From NCBI RefSeq assembly GCF_900188415.1, contig NZ_FZNV01000006.1, positions 102,106 to 166,105 of the forward strand: 64,000 nt of DNA, in the 5' to 3' direction. The notes beneath the pieces were generated by a model. The model was not told the origin of the DNA, ran no database searches, and saw only the letters and a list, made by a program, of their open reading frames with translations. Numbering within the stretch: the stretch's first letter is position 1; each line of letters opens with the position of its first letter. A program made the position numbers and the translations under genes. This document shows positions 17,061 through 26,310 of the stretch, one piece after another. This DNA is from Maribacter sedimenticola. GTDB taxonomy: Bacteria; Bacteroidota; Bacteroidia; Flavobacteriales; Flavobacteriaceae.

Positions 17061-18020
17061 ATGCAACCTATTACCACTTCCCTACTTTCGGTCGTAGTTC
17101 CTTTATATAATGAAGAGGAAAATGTTACTTTACTAACACAAAAGATTCACGAAAGTCTGGTAGGCTATGATTATCAAATCATATATGTGGATGATTTTTC
17201 TACGGACACCACCAAAAAAGTAGTGAAATCATTAAAGGATGAAAAAGTCCATCTTATAGAATTAAAGAAAAATTATGGGCAAAGCTTAGCTTTGGCGGCA
17301 GGGTTGGACTATGCGGAGGGAGAGTATATCATTACCATGGACGGGGATTTGCAGAACGACCCATCTGATATTCCTGAAATGCTCAGCTATGCCGTAACCG
17401 AGGAATATGATGTAGTGACCGGTATCCGTCAAAAAAGAAAGGACTCCCTAGTTAAAAAAATACCTTCAAAAATTGCCAATTTCCTAGTCAGGCGAATTAC
17501 AAAATTAGATATCAAGGACAATGGTTGTGCCCTAAAGGTCTTTACAAAGGATATTGCCAAAGATTTAAATCTCTACGGAGAAATGCATAGGTTCATTACC
17601 CTTTTGGCTCATTTGGAAGGCGGACAGATAAAACAAATCCCCGTAAAACATCATGCACGCCATGCCGGTGTTTCCAAATATGGTTTGGAACGCGTTTTTA
17701 AGGTAGTAGCAGATATGATGCTCCTTTTATTTATTCGCAAATATTTTCAACGACCCATACATCTGTTCGGTATTTTTGGTTTCTTAATGATATTATTGGG
17801 AATATTAATCAATATATATCTATTGATCGTAAAAGTTGGTTTTGGGGAGGATATAGGCACCAGACCCCTATTGATGTTCGGGATGATGTTTATTCTTGCA
17901 GGAATTCAACTGTTTACCATAGGAATAGTAATGGAACTTTTAATACGTACCTATTATGAATCCCAGAAGAAAAGACCTTACCGTGTTAAAAAAGTAAGCG
18001 TAGGTGGCCAAATTAAATAA
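17061..18020 (+). CDS. Polyprenyl-phosphate sugar synthase-type glycosyltransferase 2
   Basis: This 319-residue membrane enzyme has a GT-A domain starting SVVVPLYNEEENV, a DDFSTDTT loop and the metal-binding MDGDLQNDP motif near residues 93-101. Two C-terminal membrane segments (about 232-255 and 268-292) give the GtrB/ArnC/DPM1 topology. Such enzymes move a sugar from a nucleotide donor to undecaprenyl phosphate on the cytoplasmic face. It overlaps the next gene by 17 bp, and a GT39 transferase that would use its product lies just beyond, convergent. The exact sugar cannot be told. Confidence 0.93.
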   Translation: MQPITTSLLSVVVPLYNEEENVTLLTQKIHESLVGYDYQIIYVDDFSTDTTKKVVKSLKDEKVHLIELKKNYGQSLALAAGLDYAEGEYIITMDGDLQNDPSDIPEMLSYAVTEEYDVVTGIRQKRKDSLVKKIPSKIANFLVRRITKLDIKDNGCALKVFTKDIAKDLNLYGEMHRFITLLAHLEGGQIKQIPVKHHARHAGVSKYGLERVFKVVADMMLLLFIRKYFQRPIHLFGIFGFLMILLGILINIYLLIVKVGFGEDIGTRPLLMFGMMFILAGIQLFTIGIVMELLIRTYYESQKKRPYRVKKVSVGGQIK

Positions 18021-18891
18021 AAAAGTAACCACTGGGATCAAGGTACTGATCAGTGCCCTCTTAATCTATTTCATCTACACCAAGATAAATATTGGTGAGA
18101 TAAAGAATATTGTACTTGAAAGTGATCCGTTTTACCTGATAATTGCTACTCTTTTTTTTGTTGCTTCAAAAATTATAGCGGCCTTTAGGCTTAATCTTTA
18201 CTTTCATCAACTTAACGTACCCTTGACCCAACAAAGTAATCTTAAATTATATGTCTTGGGTATGTTCTACAATCTTTTTCTTCCTGGCGGTATTGGTGGT
18301 GATGCTTATAAAGGGTATGTCCTTAAAAAGAATTTTAAGGTATCAACCAAAAAAATAATAAGTGTTTTAATATTAGATCGGTTAGGAGGACTACTGCTAC
18401 TCTTTATTTTTGCCTGTGGTTTATTGGCAGTAGCAGAAATAGAAAAACTGGTAAATTATAGATGGATTTTTATTCTGGCAATACCACTATCAATTGCGGT
18501 CTATTGGTTGCTCAACAAAAAATTCTTTGATTATGTAATTCCTATTTTTTGGAAAACAACATTGTTGTCCGGCTTGGTACAATTGGCACAATTAATCTGT
18601 CTATGGTGTATATTAATGGCCCTTAATATTACGTTGCACCAAATCTCCTATCTAATTATCTTTCTTATCTCATCTATTGTTGCCGTACTACCATTGACAT
18701 TAGGTGGAATAGGTAGTAGGGAGATAACATTCTTTTATGGTGCCCAATTCTTAGGTTTAGATGAAAATATATCCGTAAGTATCAGTGTTTTGTTTTTTTT
18801 GATAACCGCTATAATTTCCTTGTGCGGCATTTGGTATCACTTTAAAAAAATAAAATTGGAAGTAAGAACTTTACACACTAAAGGTCAATAA
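18004..18891 (+). CDS. Flippase-like integral membrane protein (LPG synthase TM/UPF0104)
   Basis: This 295-residue protein has about seven or eight membrane segments and belongs to the lysylphosphatidylglycerol synthase transmembrane/AglD family. Typical segments are FLPGGIGGDAYKGYVL near residues 96-111 and the LPLTLGGIGSRE block near residues 231-242. The start is GTG at 18004, inside the preceding GT2 gene, so translation is coupled. These domains are often found beside polyprenyl-phosphate GTs, and a lipid-flipping role has been proposed. The stop overlaps the convergent GT39 stop by 7 bp. Confidence 0.9.
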   Translation: MAKLNKKVTTGIKVLISALLIYFIYTKINIGEIKNIVLESDPFYLIIATLFFVASKIIAAFRLNLYFHQLNVPLTQQSNLKLYVLGMFYNLFLPGGIGGDAYKGYVLKKNFKVSTKKIISVLILDRLGGLLLLFIFACGLLAVAEIEKLVNYRWIFILAIPLSIAVYWLLNKKFFDYVIPIFWKTTLLSGLVQLAQLICLWCILMALNITLHQISYLIIFLISSIVAVLPLTLGGIGSREITFFYGAQFLGLDENISVSISVLFFLITAIISLCGIWYHFKKIKLEVRTLHTKGQ

Positions 18892-20543
18892 ATATGCAGT
18901 AAGTACATTTTTCTAGTTACCTTTTTCCGGGTATTGGGATTCAGGAATTTACCCTGAAGTCTTGTAATCCTAAATTGGTCAACACTAAATTGAGCATCCC
19001 AATCAAAATCTTTGTTTTTCAATAATTCCATTTCATCCTCAGTAACATATACCCAAACATCCTTCTTGTTTTTTAAGGAATCTACCGAAGTTATCTGAAC
19101 GGGATATTGATTATAAAAGTCCAGGGCCCATGTGAAATCGTCCCCAATTTTATAAATGCGATCAACTGGAATATTCTTTTGTTCAACAATTTTAGCCATA
19201 GAAGAACCGCCTTGAAATTCCAATAGGTTTGGATAAAAATGTAAGTTTAAAACAGCATTCAATAATACAGAAGCGCAAACGGAAACCGTTATTAGCTTTA
19301 TATATTCACCTTCCCTCTTCATAGCATAATACACAATGATTATTGCCGCGACGACTAGCGATATATATGCCAGGACACTATTTAATTTAAATACATAAAA
19401 ACATATTAAGGCTGAAGCAATGAATACGATTCCAAGTACAAAAAGCTGACCTATTTTTAAAATATGAATAGTACGCTGTTGTTGAAGCCTATAGGTATTA
19501 TATAAATATGAAGCAGTTAATACCGCAAATAAAGGAATGGTTATATTTAAATAATGTGGAAGCTTAAATTGGGCAAAACTAATGACCGCAAAAATAAGCG
19601 TTATACCGCCCAATGTTAAAAATTCATTCTTGGAATCGAATTTTAGCCTAGACTTGAAAAAAGTTTTTAGTCTTCCCCAATATGCAGTAATACCAATAAT
19701 GGTCCAAGGAAGGAAAACCCATAAAAAAGTGTGGAAAAAGAAAAAGAAATCACTACTGTTCTTACCTATGCCCTCACCGCTTAAACGTTCAAAACTTTGT
19801 TCCCAAAATATAAAGAAAATACCGCTACGATTGCTTTTACCTCTAATCACCTTTTCCGGATGCAGATCAAACTGCGTGTAATAGGCATATAACATAGGAG
19901 TTATTGTAAGTCCAAAAATCAATAAAGCCAAAAGAACCTTCCAACTTAAAAAAGCATTCCATTTTCTAGTGTATGCTATATGACAGATCAAGGGCAAACC
20001 AATTACAAGAAGTGCTATTTGCCCTTTGGTAGAAAAGGCCATTCCGGCTGCAAAAGCACCTATGACAATACTATGTACCGATCCATGCTCCACATATTTA
20101 GCCAATTGCCAAATGGCCAGTATGCTAAAACCGGTCAAAACAGCATCTGTACGAACGTCAATTGCACCTAAGACTATGGTTTGGGCAGTCATGAATATTA
20201 AAGCTGCCAATCTACCCACATCTTTGTTATACAGTAAAGCGCCAAGTCCATAACAGCTATAAGCCGCAAGTAACGTTGCCAAAATTCCTGGAATTCTATA
20301 GGCCCATGCATGTAAGCCAAAAATTTTGTAGGAAATGGCGGCCAACCAATAATGCATATGGGGCTTATCCAAATATTCATTGGGACCTTTAAAAAGACTT
20401 AAAAAGTCATTTTCCTGGACCATCCTCATGGCCATCACGGAAAACTGGGCAGAATCGTTCTCAAACAAGGTTGCAAACATACCGGCCAGGTAGACCAAGA
20501 AAATCAAAGCAATTAAAAACCAATACCTTAGATTGGATATCAT
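18885..20543 (-). CDS. ArnT-like GT39 glycosyltransferase
   Basis: This 552-residue integral membrane protein has about 10-12 segments and the GT39/PMT-type N-terminus: a first membrane helix, the acidic FENDSAQFSVMAMRMVQENDF loop and the YLDKPHMHYWL block, as in ArnT and related lipid A or protein glycosyltransferases. These enzymes use polyprenyl-phosphate sugars in the periplasm. The frame extends to 20591, but the ATG at 20543 overlaps the PAP2 stop in an ATGA arrangement and starts right before the first helix, so it is preferred. It probably uses the product of the GT2 at 17061. Confidence 0.92.
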   Translation of the reverse strand: MISNLRYWFLIALIFLVYLAGMFATLFENDSAQFSVMAMRMVQENDFLSLFKGPNEYLDKPHMHYWLAAISYKIFGLHAWAYRIPGILATLLAAYSCYGLGALLYNKDVGRLAALIFMTAQTIVLGAIDVRTDAVLTGFSILAIWQLAKYVEHGSVHSIVIGAFAAGMAFSTKGQIALLVIGLPLICHIAYTRKWNAFLSWKVLLALLIFGLTITPMLYAYYTQFDLHPEKVIRGKSNRSGIFFIFWEQSFERLSGEGIGKNSSDFFFFFHTFLWVFLPWTIIGITAYWGRLKTFFKSRLKFDSKNEFLTLGGITLIFAVISFAQFKLPHYLNITIPLFAVLTASYLYNTYRLQQQRTIHILKIGQLFVLGIVFIASALICFYVFKLNSVLAYISLVVAAIIIVYYAMKREGEYIKLITVSVCASVLLNAVLNLHFYPNLLEFQGGSSMAKIVEQKNIPVDRIYKIGDDFTWALDFYNQYPVQITSVDSLKNKKDVWVYVTEDEMELLKNKDFDWDAQFSVDQFRITRLQGKFLNPNTRKKVTRKMYLLHIY

Positions 20544-21109
20544 AGGGAAAATTTGCGAAGTGCAAATATAAATAACTTTATAAACAACCAACCAAACAAC
20601 GAGCCCAATACCGCACCCGTAAAAATATCAAGCGGAAAGTGAACTCCAATATATACCCTACTATAGGCAACAAGAGCTGCCCAAATCAACAGACCAACGC
20701 CTATGTACTTAATTTCAGATTTTAATAAAATGCTAAAAAACACGGCTACCGCAAATGCGTTTGCCGCATGGGCGGAAAAATAACCGAATTGGCCTCCACA
20801 ATAACTTTTTACCAACCGCATTACCGGTGCAATTTCCGGATTGTGACAAGGCCGCAATCTAGCCACGCCATATTTAAAAAAATTGCTTAATTGATCGGTG
20901 ACGGTTATGAGCAAGGTAATGGTAACCAATAAAACCAAGGTTTGTTTTAGGCCTAGTTTTTTATAGGCAAGAAGCAACAAAAACATATATAGAGGTAGTG
21001 CACTTAGCTTATGGGAGACGAACTGAAAAAAAAAATCCCATCGGTCTGTACCTAAACCGTTTAAGAATATAAATAATTCCTTGTCAAATTCTAGTAGTTC
21101 TTGAAGCAT
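20540..21109 (-). CDS. PAP2-superfamily membrane phosphatase
   Basis: This 189-residue protein has about five membrane segments and the three PAP2 phosphatase motifs: KYGVARLRP (C1) near residues 74-82, FSAHAAN (C2, the Ser replacing the usual PS of PSGH but the His kept) near residues 101-107, and SRVYIGVHFPLD (C3) near 147-158. Family members dephosphorylate lipid phosphates such as undecaprenyl pyrophosphate, PGP or lipid A. The 4-bp overlap with the GT39 gene suggests recycling of the lipid carrier or lipid A dephosphorylation coupled to that transferase. Confidence 0.92.
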   Translation of the reverse strand: MLQELLEFDKELFIFLNGLGTDRWDFFFQFVSHKLSALPLYMFLLLLAYKKLGLKQTLVLLVTITLLITVTDQLSNFFKYGVARLRPCHNPEIAPVMRLVKSYCGGQFGYFSAHAANAFAVAVFFSILLKSEIKYIGVGLLIWAALVAYSRVYIGVHFPLDIFTGAVLGSLFGWLFIKLFIFALRKFSL

Positions 21110-21114
21110 ACTGA

Positions 21115-21342
21115 TTACTCTTCATATCTGGAAACCTCACGATCATAGAATGCAGTGGCGGCCGCAATTAGGTTCTCCGCCTCTTCTTCCAACTCCTTTT
21201 CATCTTCTTTTGAAAATTCCTCCAACCATTCTACCTCATCATTTTCCAGATTGATAATAAACCTGGGGAATTCAGTATGTACTACGAAAATTGCGGTAGG
21301 AAAATCGGTATTATCACCCAATAAAAATTTCGGAAACTCCAT
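21115..21342 (-). CDS. Small acidic conserved protein of unknown function
   Basis: This 75-residue cytoplasmic protein begins with MEFPKFLLGDNTDFP and a short beta-like stretch (AIFVVHTEFPRFIINLENDE), then a Glu-rich helical part. I recognise no named domain. It lies 5 bp upstream of the PAP2 gene on the same strand and so probably heads that transcript. Codon use and the organised two-part layout suggest a real gene. Confidence 0.75.
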   Translation of the reverse strand: MEFPKFLLGDNTDFPTAIFVVHTEFPRFIINLENDEVEWLEEFSKEDEKELEEEAENLIAAATAFYDREVSRYEE

Positions 21343-21392
21343 AATCTAAAAACTAATGTTCATTCTAATCATATATTGATGGTGCAAACGCT

Positions 21393-22760
21393 TTAACCAA
21401 CAATTAATTTTTTTGTCAAATAATTAAATCGAAGATACAACATAATGGCCGATGCCGATAATCCTATAAGAAGCCCGATCCAAATACCCGTGCTTTTAAA
21501 AGGTGTGTAGAGCCCTAAATAAAAACTGACAGGAAAACCTATTAACCAATACGCTATAAAGGTTATAATTGTAGGTATGCGTACATCTTGCAATCCCCTT
21601 AAAGCTCCTAAAACAACGACTTGTATACCGTCTGAAATTTGAAAAAAGGCGGCTACAAGCAATAATTCAGCGGCCATTATCAACACCTCTGTATTATCTG
21701 CCATATTGGCTACATCGTTTACATCTAGGTAGAGCGCCGGAAACCAGTGTCTACCCAAGAGAAAGAGTGCGGCAAAAACAATTTCCAGAAGCAAGGTCAA
21801 AAAGAAAATGGATTGTGCAATTCGTCTTAACTCTTTAAAATTGCCCAAGCCTTTTTGATTGCCAACGCGAATCATGGCGGCTATGCCCAGCCCCATACCG
21901 AACATAAAGGTCATACTACTCAAATTCAGTGCAATTTGATTGGCCGCCTGAGCATTTTTTCCAAGCACCCCGCTCAGCCATATTGCTCCGGTAAATATGG
22001 CCACCTCAAAGAACATCTGCAATGATGAAGGAAAGCCTAAGGCTATAATTTTACGAATAACCTTTTGCTCAATTTTTCTAAAATTGAATCCGGTAACATA
22101 ATAATTGAATTTTTCCTTACTCTTTAAAATATACCAAATGTAAAGCACCATTAATATTCGTGAAACCAAGGTACCAATAGCTGCACCTATAATACCCATT
22201 TTAGGAAAACCAAAATTGCCAAAAATGAGGAGGTAATTTAAAACAATGTTGATGATGTTGGCCACAATGGTAGCATACATAGGATATTTGGTCTGTGACA
22301 AGCCTTCCGAAAATTGCTTGAACGCCTGAAAAACGATCAGAGGCACCAAAGAAAAGGCAACCAAATCCAAATAAGGCATGGCAAGTTCCACAACCACCTC
22401 GGGCTGCTTCATGGCGTACATTAACGGTTTGGCCACTAAAATCAACCCAAATAGGGACAGCCCCAATATGGTGCACAACACCAAACCGTGCTTTAATGCA
22501 TTCTTTGCATCTTGTTTGTTTTCGGCACCATCAGCTTCTGCAACCAAAGGTGTTATGGCCGTTGAAAAGCCTATTCCCAAAGACATGGCTATAAATACAA
22601 AACTATTGCCCAACGAAACTGCAGCAAGTTCTGCGGTACCTAATTGACCCACCATAATATTATCCGCAAGCTGTACAAAAGTGTGGCCCAACATCCCCAG
22701 TATTACGGGAACGGACAATTTAATATTGTAGCTAAACTCTTTTGTATATGCTTTGAACAA
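21393..22760 (-). CDS. MATE-family multidrug exporter
   Basis: This 455-residue protein has twelve predicted membrane segments and the MATE family start: LSVPVILGMLGHTFVQLADNIMVGQLGTAELAAVSLGNS. MATE proteins export cationic drugs or metabolites in exchange for H+ or Na+. The start codon is TTG at 22760; the first ATG would be at residue 23, inside helix 1. A TACCTTTG box on the minus strand at 22790-22783 is well placed as a -7 element. Monocistronic. Confidence 0.94.
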   Translation of the reverse strand: MFKAYTKEFSYNIKLSVPVILGMLGHTFVQLADNIMVGQLGTAELAAVSLGNSFVFIAMSLGIGFSTAITPLVAEADGAENKQDAKNALKHGLVLCTILGLSLFGLILVAKPLMYAMKQPEVVVELAMPYLDLVAFSLVPLIVFQAFKQFSEGLSQTKYPMYATIVANIINIVLNYLLIFGNFGFPKMGIIGAAIGTLVSRILMVLYIWYILKSKEKFNYYVTGFNFRKIEQKVIRKIIALGFPSSLQMFFEVAIFTGAIWLSGVLGKNAQAANQIALNLSSMTFMFGMGLGIAAMIRVGNQKGLGNFKELRRIAQSIFFLTLLLEIVFAALFLLGRHWFPALYLDVNDVANMADNTEVLIMAAELLLVAAFFQISDGIQVVVLGALRGLQDVRIPTIITFIAYWLIGFPVSFYLGLYTPFKSTGIWIGLLIGLSASAIMLYLRFNYLTKKLIVG

Positions 22761-23008
22761 AACTAAGGAACTAAATTTCGGACAAAGGTACTTCTAATTC
22801 CAAAACCTAGGGTAAAGCACCGGATCTTAATACTATTAATTTAAAAACCATTGATTGCATAAGACAGATGTTGGTTAGATATCCATTCCATGACCGAAAT
22901 TTTAGGATAAATGTGATGTAATTTTATGCAATTTTTCTACTTTACAGAACACTATTTTAGCATATAAAACGTTACTGTTGTAACCATTAACTAATTCCCC
23001 CAAAAAAA

Positions 23009-23425
23009 ATGATTGCACAACCATTGGTTTGGGTTATCGATGATGACGATATTTCAAAATATGTCCTAAAACGTAACCTACAGGAAATAGGCATAAAAAA
23101 AACTATTGAATTTCCAGACTCAGTTGAACCTTTAGAGGTCTTGTCCAAACATAGACATTCTGAAGAAATAATCCCGGATATTATTTTTCTAGACCTAAAT
23201 ATGCCGGTCCTAAATGGATTTCAATTTTTGGATGAGTTGAATTTTTTCCAAGAAGAATTGGCAAAGAAGATACATATTTTTATGTTGACCTCTTCTTTGA
23301 ACAATAAGGATATGCTTCACGCCAAAACCTATTCCATGATTTCAGAATACTTTGTAAAACCTTTGAAATATGATCACTTGGTGAGAGCGATCGCAAAAGT
23401 AGCGGAACATCTTAAAGAGGTTTAG
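23009..23425 (+). CDS. CheY-like single-domain response regulator
   Basis: This 138-residue receiver domain has the acidic pocket Asp11-Asp12, the phosphoacceptor Asp62 in FLDLNMPVLNGF, the Thr/Ser near residue 93 (MLTSS) and the conserved Lys116 in FVKPLKYD. No output domain is present, so it acts through protein contacts, as in Rcp1-type regulators. It resembles the regulator at 30261-30665, but no kinase is adjacent, making it an orphan. Its stop overlaps the convergent mazG by 4 bp. Confidence 0.95.
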   Translation: MIAQPLVWVIDDDDISKYVLKRNLQEIGIKKTIEFPDSVEPLEVLSKHRHSEEIIPDIIFLDLNMPVLNGFQFLDELNFFQEELAKKIHIFMLTSSLNNKDMLHAKTYSMISEYFVKPLKYDHLVRAIAKVAEHLKEV

Positions 23426-24198
23426 TCGTTCATTTTTGCTTGGTTCCAATAAACATCCATTTCCTGTAAGGTCATGTCCTTTAATGATTTTCCCAATTTG
23501 GCCGCTTGCGCCTCCAGGAATTGAAATCGTTTTATGAATTTTTTATTGGTCCGTTCAAGAGCATTTTCAGGATTCACTCCTAAAAATCTAGCGTAATTGA
23601 TCATTGAAAATAGCACATCACCAAATTCTGATTCTATTTTCTCACCATTACCAGTGGAGACTTCGGCCTGTAATTCACCTAACTCTTCCTGTACTTTGCT
23701 AAATACCTGCTCTGGCTTTTCCCAATCAAATCCTACACCGGCCACTTTATCTTGTATTCTATTGGCCTTTACAAGTGCAGGTAAACTTCTTGGAACTCCT
23801 TCCAGTACACTTTTTTTACCTTCCTTTAGCTTTATTTGCTCCCAATTTTGCTTCACTTCATCTGCATTGGCAACCTTAACATCTCCATAAATATGAGGAT
23901 GTCTATGAATTAATTTTTTACATATGGCATTAGCTACATCGGCAATATCAAAATCACCGGTTTCAGAACCAATTTTAGCATAGAAAAAGATATGTAACAA
24001 CACATCACCAAGTTCCATCTTTACTTCATTAAGATCTTCGTCAAGAATAGCATCACCTAGCTCATAGGTTTCCTCTATTGTGAGGTGCCTTAAGGATTGC
24101 ATGGTCTGTTTTTTGTCCCATGGACACTCTGCCCTGAGCTCGTCCATAATGGTCAATAACCTGTCCAATGCCTGTAATTGATCTTTCCTACTGTTCAT
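23422..24198 (-). CDS. mazG: Nucleoside triphosphate pyrophosphohydrolase MazG
   Basis: This 258-residue enzyme hydrolyses NTPs and dNTPs to monophosphates and pyrophosphate, acting in nucleotide sanitation and control of (p)ppGpp-linked responses. The length fits the two-domain MazG. The N-terminal domain has the CPWDKKQTMQSLRHLTIEETYEL block and the EExxE/ExxD metal sites (ELGDVLLHIFF); the C-terminal domain has a second such set (EELGELQAEV and EFGDVLFSMINYAR). It is a single gene with its own upstream region, converging on the response regulator. Confidence 0.97.
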   Translation of the reverse strand: MNSRKDQLQALDRLLTIMDELRAECPWDKKQTMQSLRHLTIEETYELGDAILDEDLNEVKMELGDVLLHIFFYAKIGSETGDFDIADVANAICKKLIHRHPHIYGDVKVANADEVKQNWEQIKLKEGKKSVLEGVPRSLPALVKANRIQDKVAGVGFDWEKPEQVFSKVQEELGELQAEVSTGNGEKIESEFGDVLFSMINYARFLGVNPENALERTNKKFIKRFQFLEAQAAKLGKSLKDMTLQEMDVYWNQAKMND

Positions 24199-24356
24199 AC
24201 CCTGGATTTTTGCAAAAATACGTATACCAATGGTTACCCGCTATAATCCTATGCAGATTTCGTACATTTAGAATGTAGGAGAACAACATTGTAACTTATT
24301 ATTTGGTTGGATGCAATGTAGCTCCATAGCTAATTAACAATCATTAAAATAAAACA

Positions 24357-25190
24357 ATGACCACTCGTAGAAAATTCATAAGACAAACGGGCTTATTTGG
24401 GGCCGCAACATTTCTTATGCCGCAGATCAGTTGTGCTTCTAGTATATCCACTGGTTATGGTGTACAACTTTATTCATTTAGGGAGAGCATGCTCTCAAAT
24501 CCAAAAAAGACATTGGAGACCATAGCCAAATTAGGTTTTAAGGAAATTGAAAGTGCTGGATCAAGCAAAGGATATTATTATGGGTTGTCCCCCAAGGAGA
24601 TGGCGCAAACCTGTAATGATTTAGGCATGAAATTAACAAGCGGACATATAAGATTAGATGCTGATTTTGAGCGCACTATGGAAGATGCGGTGGCTTCTGG
24701 TCAACAATATTTAATTTGTTCCTCCATGCCTACAGATGGGCAAACTGTGGATAATTATAAAAAAGTGGCGGAACAATTCAATAAGGCGGGAGAAGCCTGT
24801 AAAAAAGTAGGTTTAAAATTCGGTTACCATAACCATGAATATGAATTTGAATCGCACAACAATGTTGTCCTTTACGATGTTTTAATGGACCACACGCAAG
24901 CGGACCTGGTTTATATGGAGCTTGACTTGGGATGGGTCGTGGTGGCCGGTAAAAATCCGATTAACTATTTTAAAAAATATCCTGGAAGATTTCCATTATG
25001 GCATCTAAAGGACATGGATATGGACAAAAAGGAAAGTACAGAATTTGGTAAAGGAATACTTGATATACCTTTAATGTTAACAAACAGGGAGCTTTCTGGA
25101 GTAGAGCATATTTATGTAGAACAGGAAGAGTATGCCACTAACCCGGTGAAAAGTATGAAGCATAATATGAATTTTTTAAACACCATATAA
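24357..25190 (+). CDS. Tat-exported sugar phosphate isomerase/epimerase-like TIM barrel
   Basis: This 277-residue protein starts MTTRRKFIRQTGLFGAA, a twin-arginine signal nearly the same as that of the oxidoreductase at 9607. After a cut near SCAS (residues 25-28), an AP endonuclease 2/xylose isomerase-like barrel follows with GVQLYSFRESM, a GYHNHEYEF segment with metal-binding His/Glu, MELDLGWVVVAGKNP and LWHLKDMD. Family members isomerise or epimerise sugars, or cleave 3-keto-sugar intermediates. Export by Tat suggests that a metal is loaded before transport. It abuts the SMP-30-like gene with no gap. Confidence 0.92.
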   Translation: MTTRRKFIRQTGLFGAATFLMPQISCASSISTGYGVQLYSFRESMLSNPKKTLETIAKLGFKEIESAGSSKGYYYGLSPKEMAQTCNDLGMKLTSGHIRLDADFERTMEDAVASGQQYLICSSMPTDGQTVDNYKKVAEQFNKAGEACKKVGLKFGYHNHEYEFESHNNVVLYDVLMDHTQADLVYMELDLGWVVVAGKNPINYFKKYPGRFPLWHLKDMDMDKKESTEFGKGILDIPLMLTNRELSGVEHIYVEQEEYATNPVKSMKHNMNFLNTI

Positions 25191-26111
25191 ATGGTACACT
25201 TTAAAATTACCCTAAAATCGATTTTTATCATATTATTGGTCGTAAACTTTTGTTCCTGTACATCGCAATCCACTGGTATTATTGCAGAAGGGGCAGAACT
25301 AAGCCAAATAGCCAATACCTTTAGTTTCACGGAAGGCCCTGCCGCCAATGAGGAGGGAGATGTTTTTTTTACAGATCAGCCAAACGATCAAATTTTAAAA
25401 TGGAGTGCATCAAAAAACACCATTGAAGTTTTTAAAAAACCCTCTGGAAGGGCAAACGGTCTATATGTTGACCATAAAGGCAATCTATTGGCAGCTGCGG
25501 ATGAACATAATGAGCTTTGGCAGATTGGCATGAATGGTAATATTGACACATTGATCACACAATTTGAAGGTAAGAAATTAAATGGCCCCAATGATTTATG
25601 GGTAGATCTAAAGGGTGGCATTTATTTTACCGATCCTTATTATCAAAGACCATATTGGGATCGCACTACTCCGGACATCAAGGAAAAACGAGTGTACTAT
25701 GTAGCTCCAAATAGAAAAGATATAACTATAGCCGCCGAAGGTTTTGTTCAACCAAATGGAATTATAGGCACGGCAGATGGCAAGACATTGTATATAGCGG
25801 ATATAGGTGCAAAAAAAACCTATTCATTTACAATAAATGATAATGGAGATCTTACCAACAAGACCTTATTTACCGAAATGGGTTCCGATGGAATGACCAT
25901 AGACCATAAGGGCAATGTGTACCTAACAGGTGATGGCGTTACAGTATTCAACAAAGACGGTAAGCAAATTGCACATATTCCCGTAAATGAAGAATGGACA
26001 GCAAATGTAACTTTTGGCGGCAAAAATCAAGAGACACTTTTTATTACGGCCAAAGGCGCTGTTTATACGTTGCGGATGAACGTTCATGGAGTTAGATATC
26101 CAATGGACTGA
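25191..26111 (+). CDS. SMP-30/gluconolactonase-like beta-propeller lipoprotein
   Basis: This 306-residue lipoprotein (NFCSCTS, Cys near residue 23) has the six-bladed propeller blocks of the SMP-30/gluconolactonase/LRE family: FTEGPAANEEGDVFFTDQPND near residues 44-64, GRANGLYVD, LNGPNDLWVDLKGGIYFTDPYY and PNGIIGTADGKTLY. The conserved Glu, Asn and Asp positions that bind Ca2+ are present. The probable reaction is hydrolysis of a sugar lactone in the periplasm. The ATG follows directly on the stop of the TIM-barrel gene, so the two are one operon and may act on consecutive intermediates. Confidence 0.92.
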   Translation: MVHFKITLKSIFIILLVVNFCSCTSQSTGIIAEGAELSQIANTFSFTEGPAANEEGDVFFTDQPNDQILKWSASKNTIEVFKKPSGRANGLYVDHKGNLLAAADEHNELWQIGMNGNIDTLITQFEGKKLNGPNDLWVDLKGGIYFTDPYYQRPYWDRTTPDIKEKRVYYVAPNRKDITIAAEGFVQPNGIIGTADGKTLYIADIGAKKTYSFTINDNGDLTNKTLFTEMGSDGMTIDHKGNVYLTGDGVTVFNKDGKQIAHIPVNEEWTANVTFGGKNQETLFITAKGAVYTLRMNVHGVRYPMD

Positions 26112-26310
26112 TTTAAAAATCCGTTTTAAGAAATTTTATTTGTAATTCTGCTTCTACCACTAAATATGGGCGATGTGATAATTTAATTTTTCTTAAATAT
26201 TTGTCCAAGAAATAGATATTTCCGCTAAAATTGACAATAATGCAACAAACAGTTTTAAATATTAGTTATTCCTTCTTTTTTTCTATCTTAATCCACTAAA
26301 TATTTAAAGC

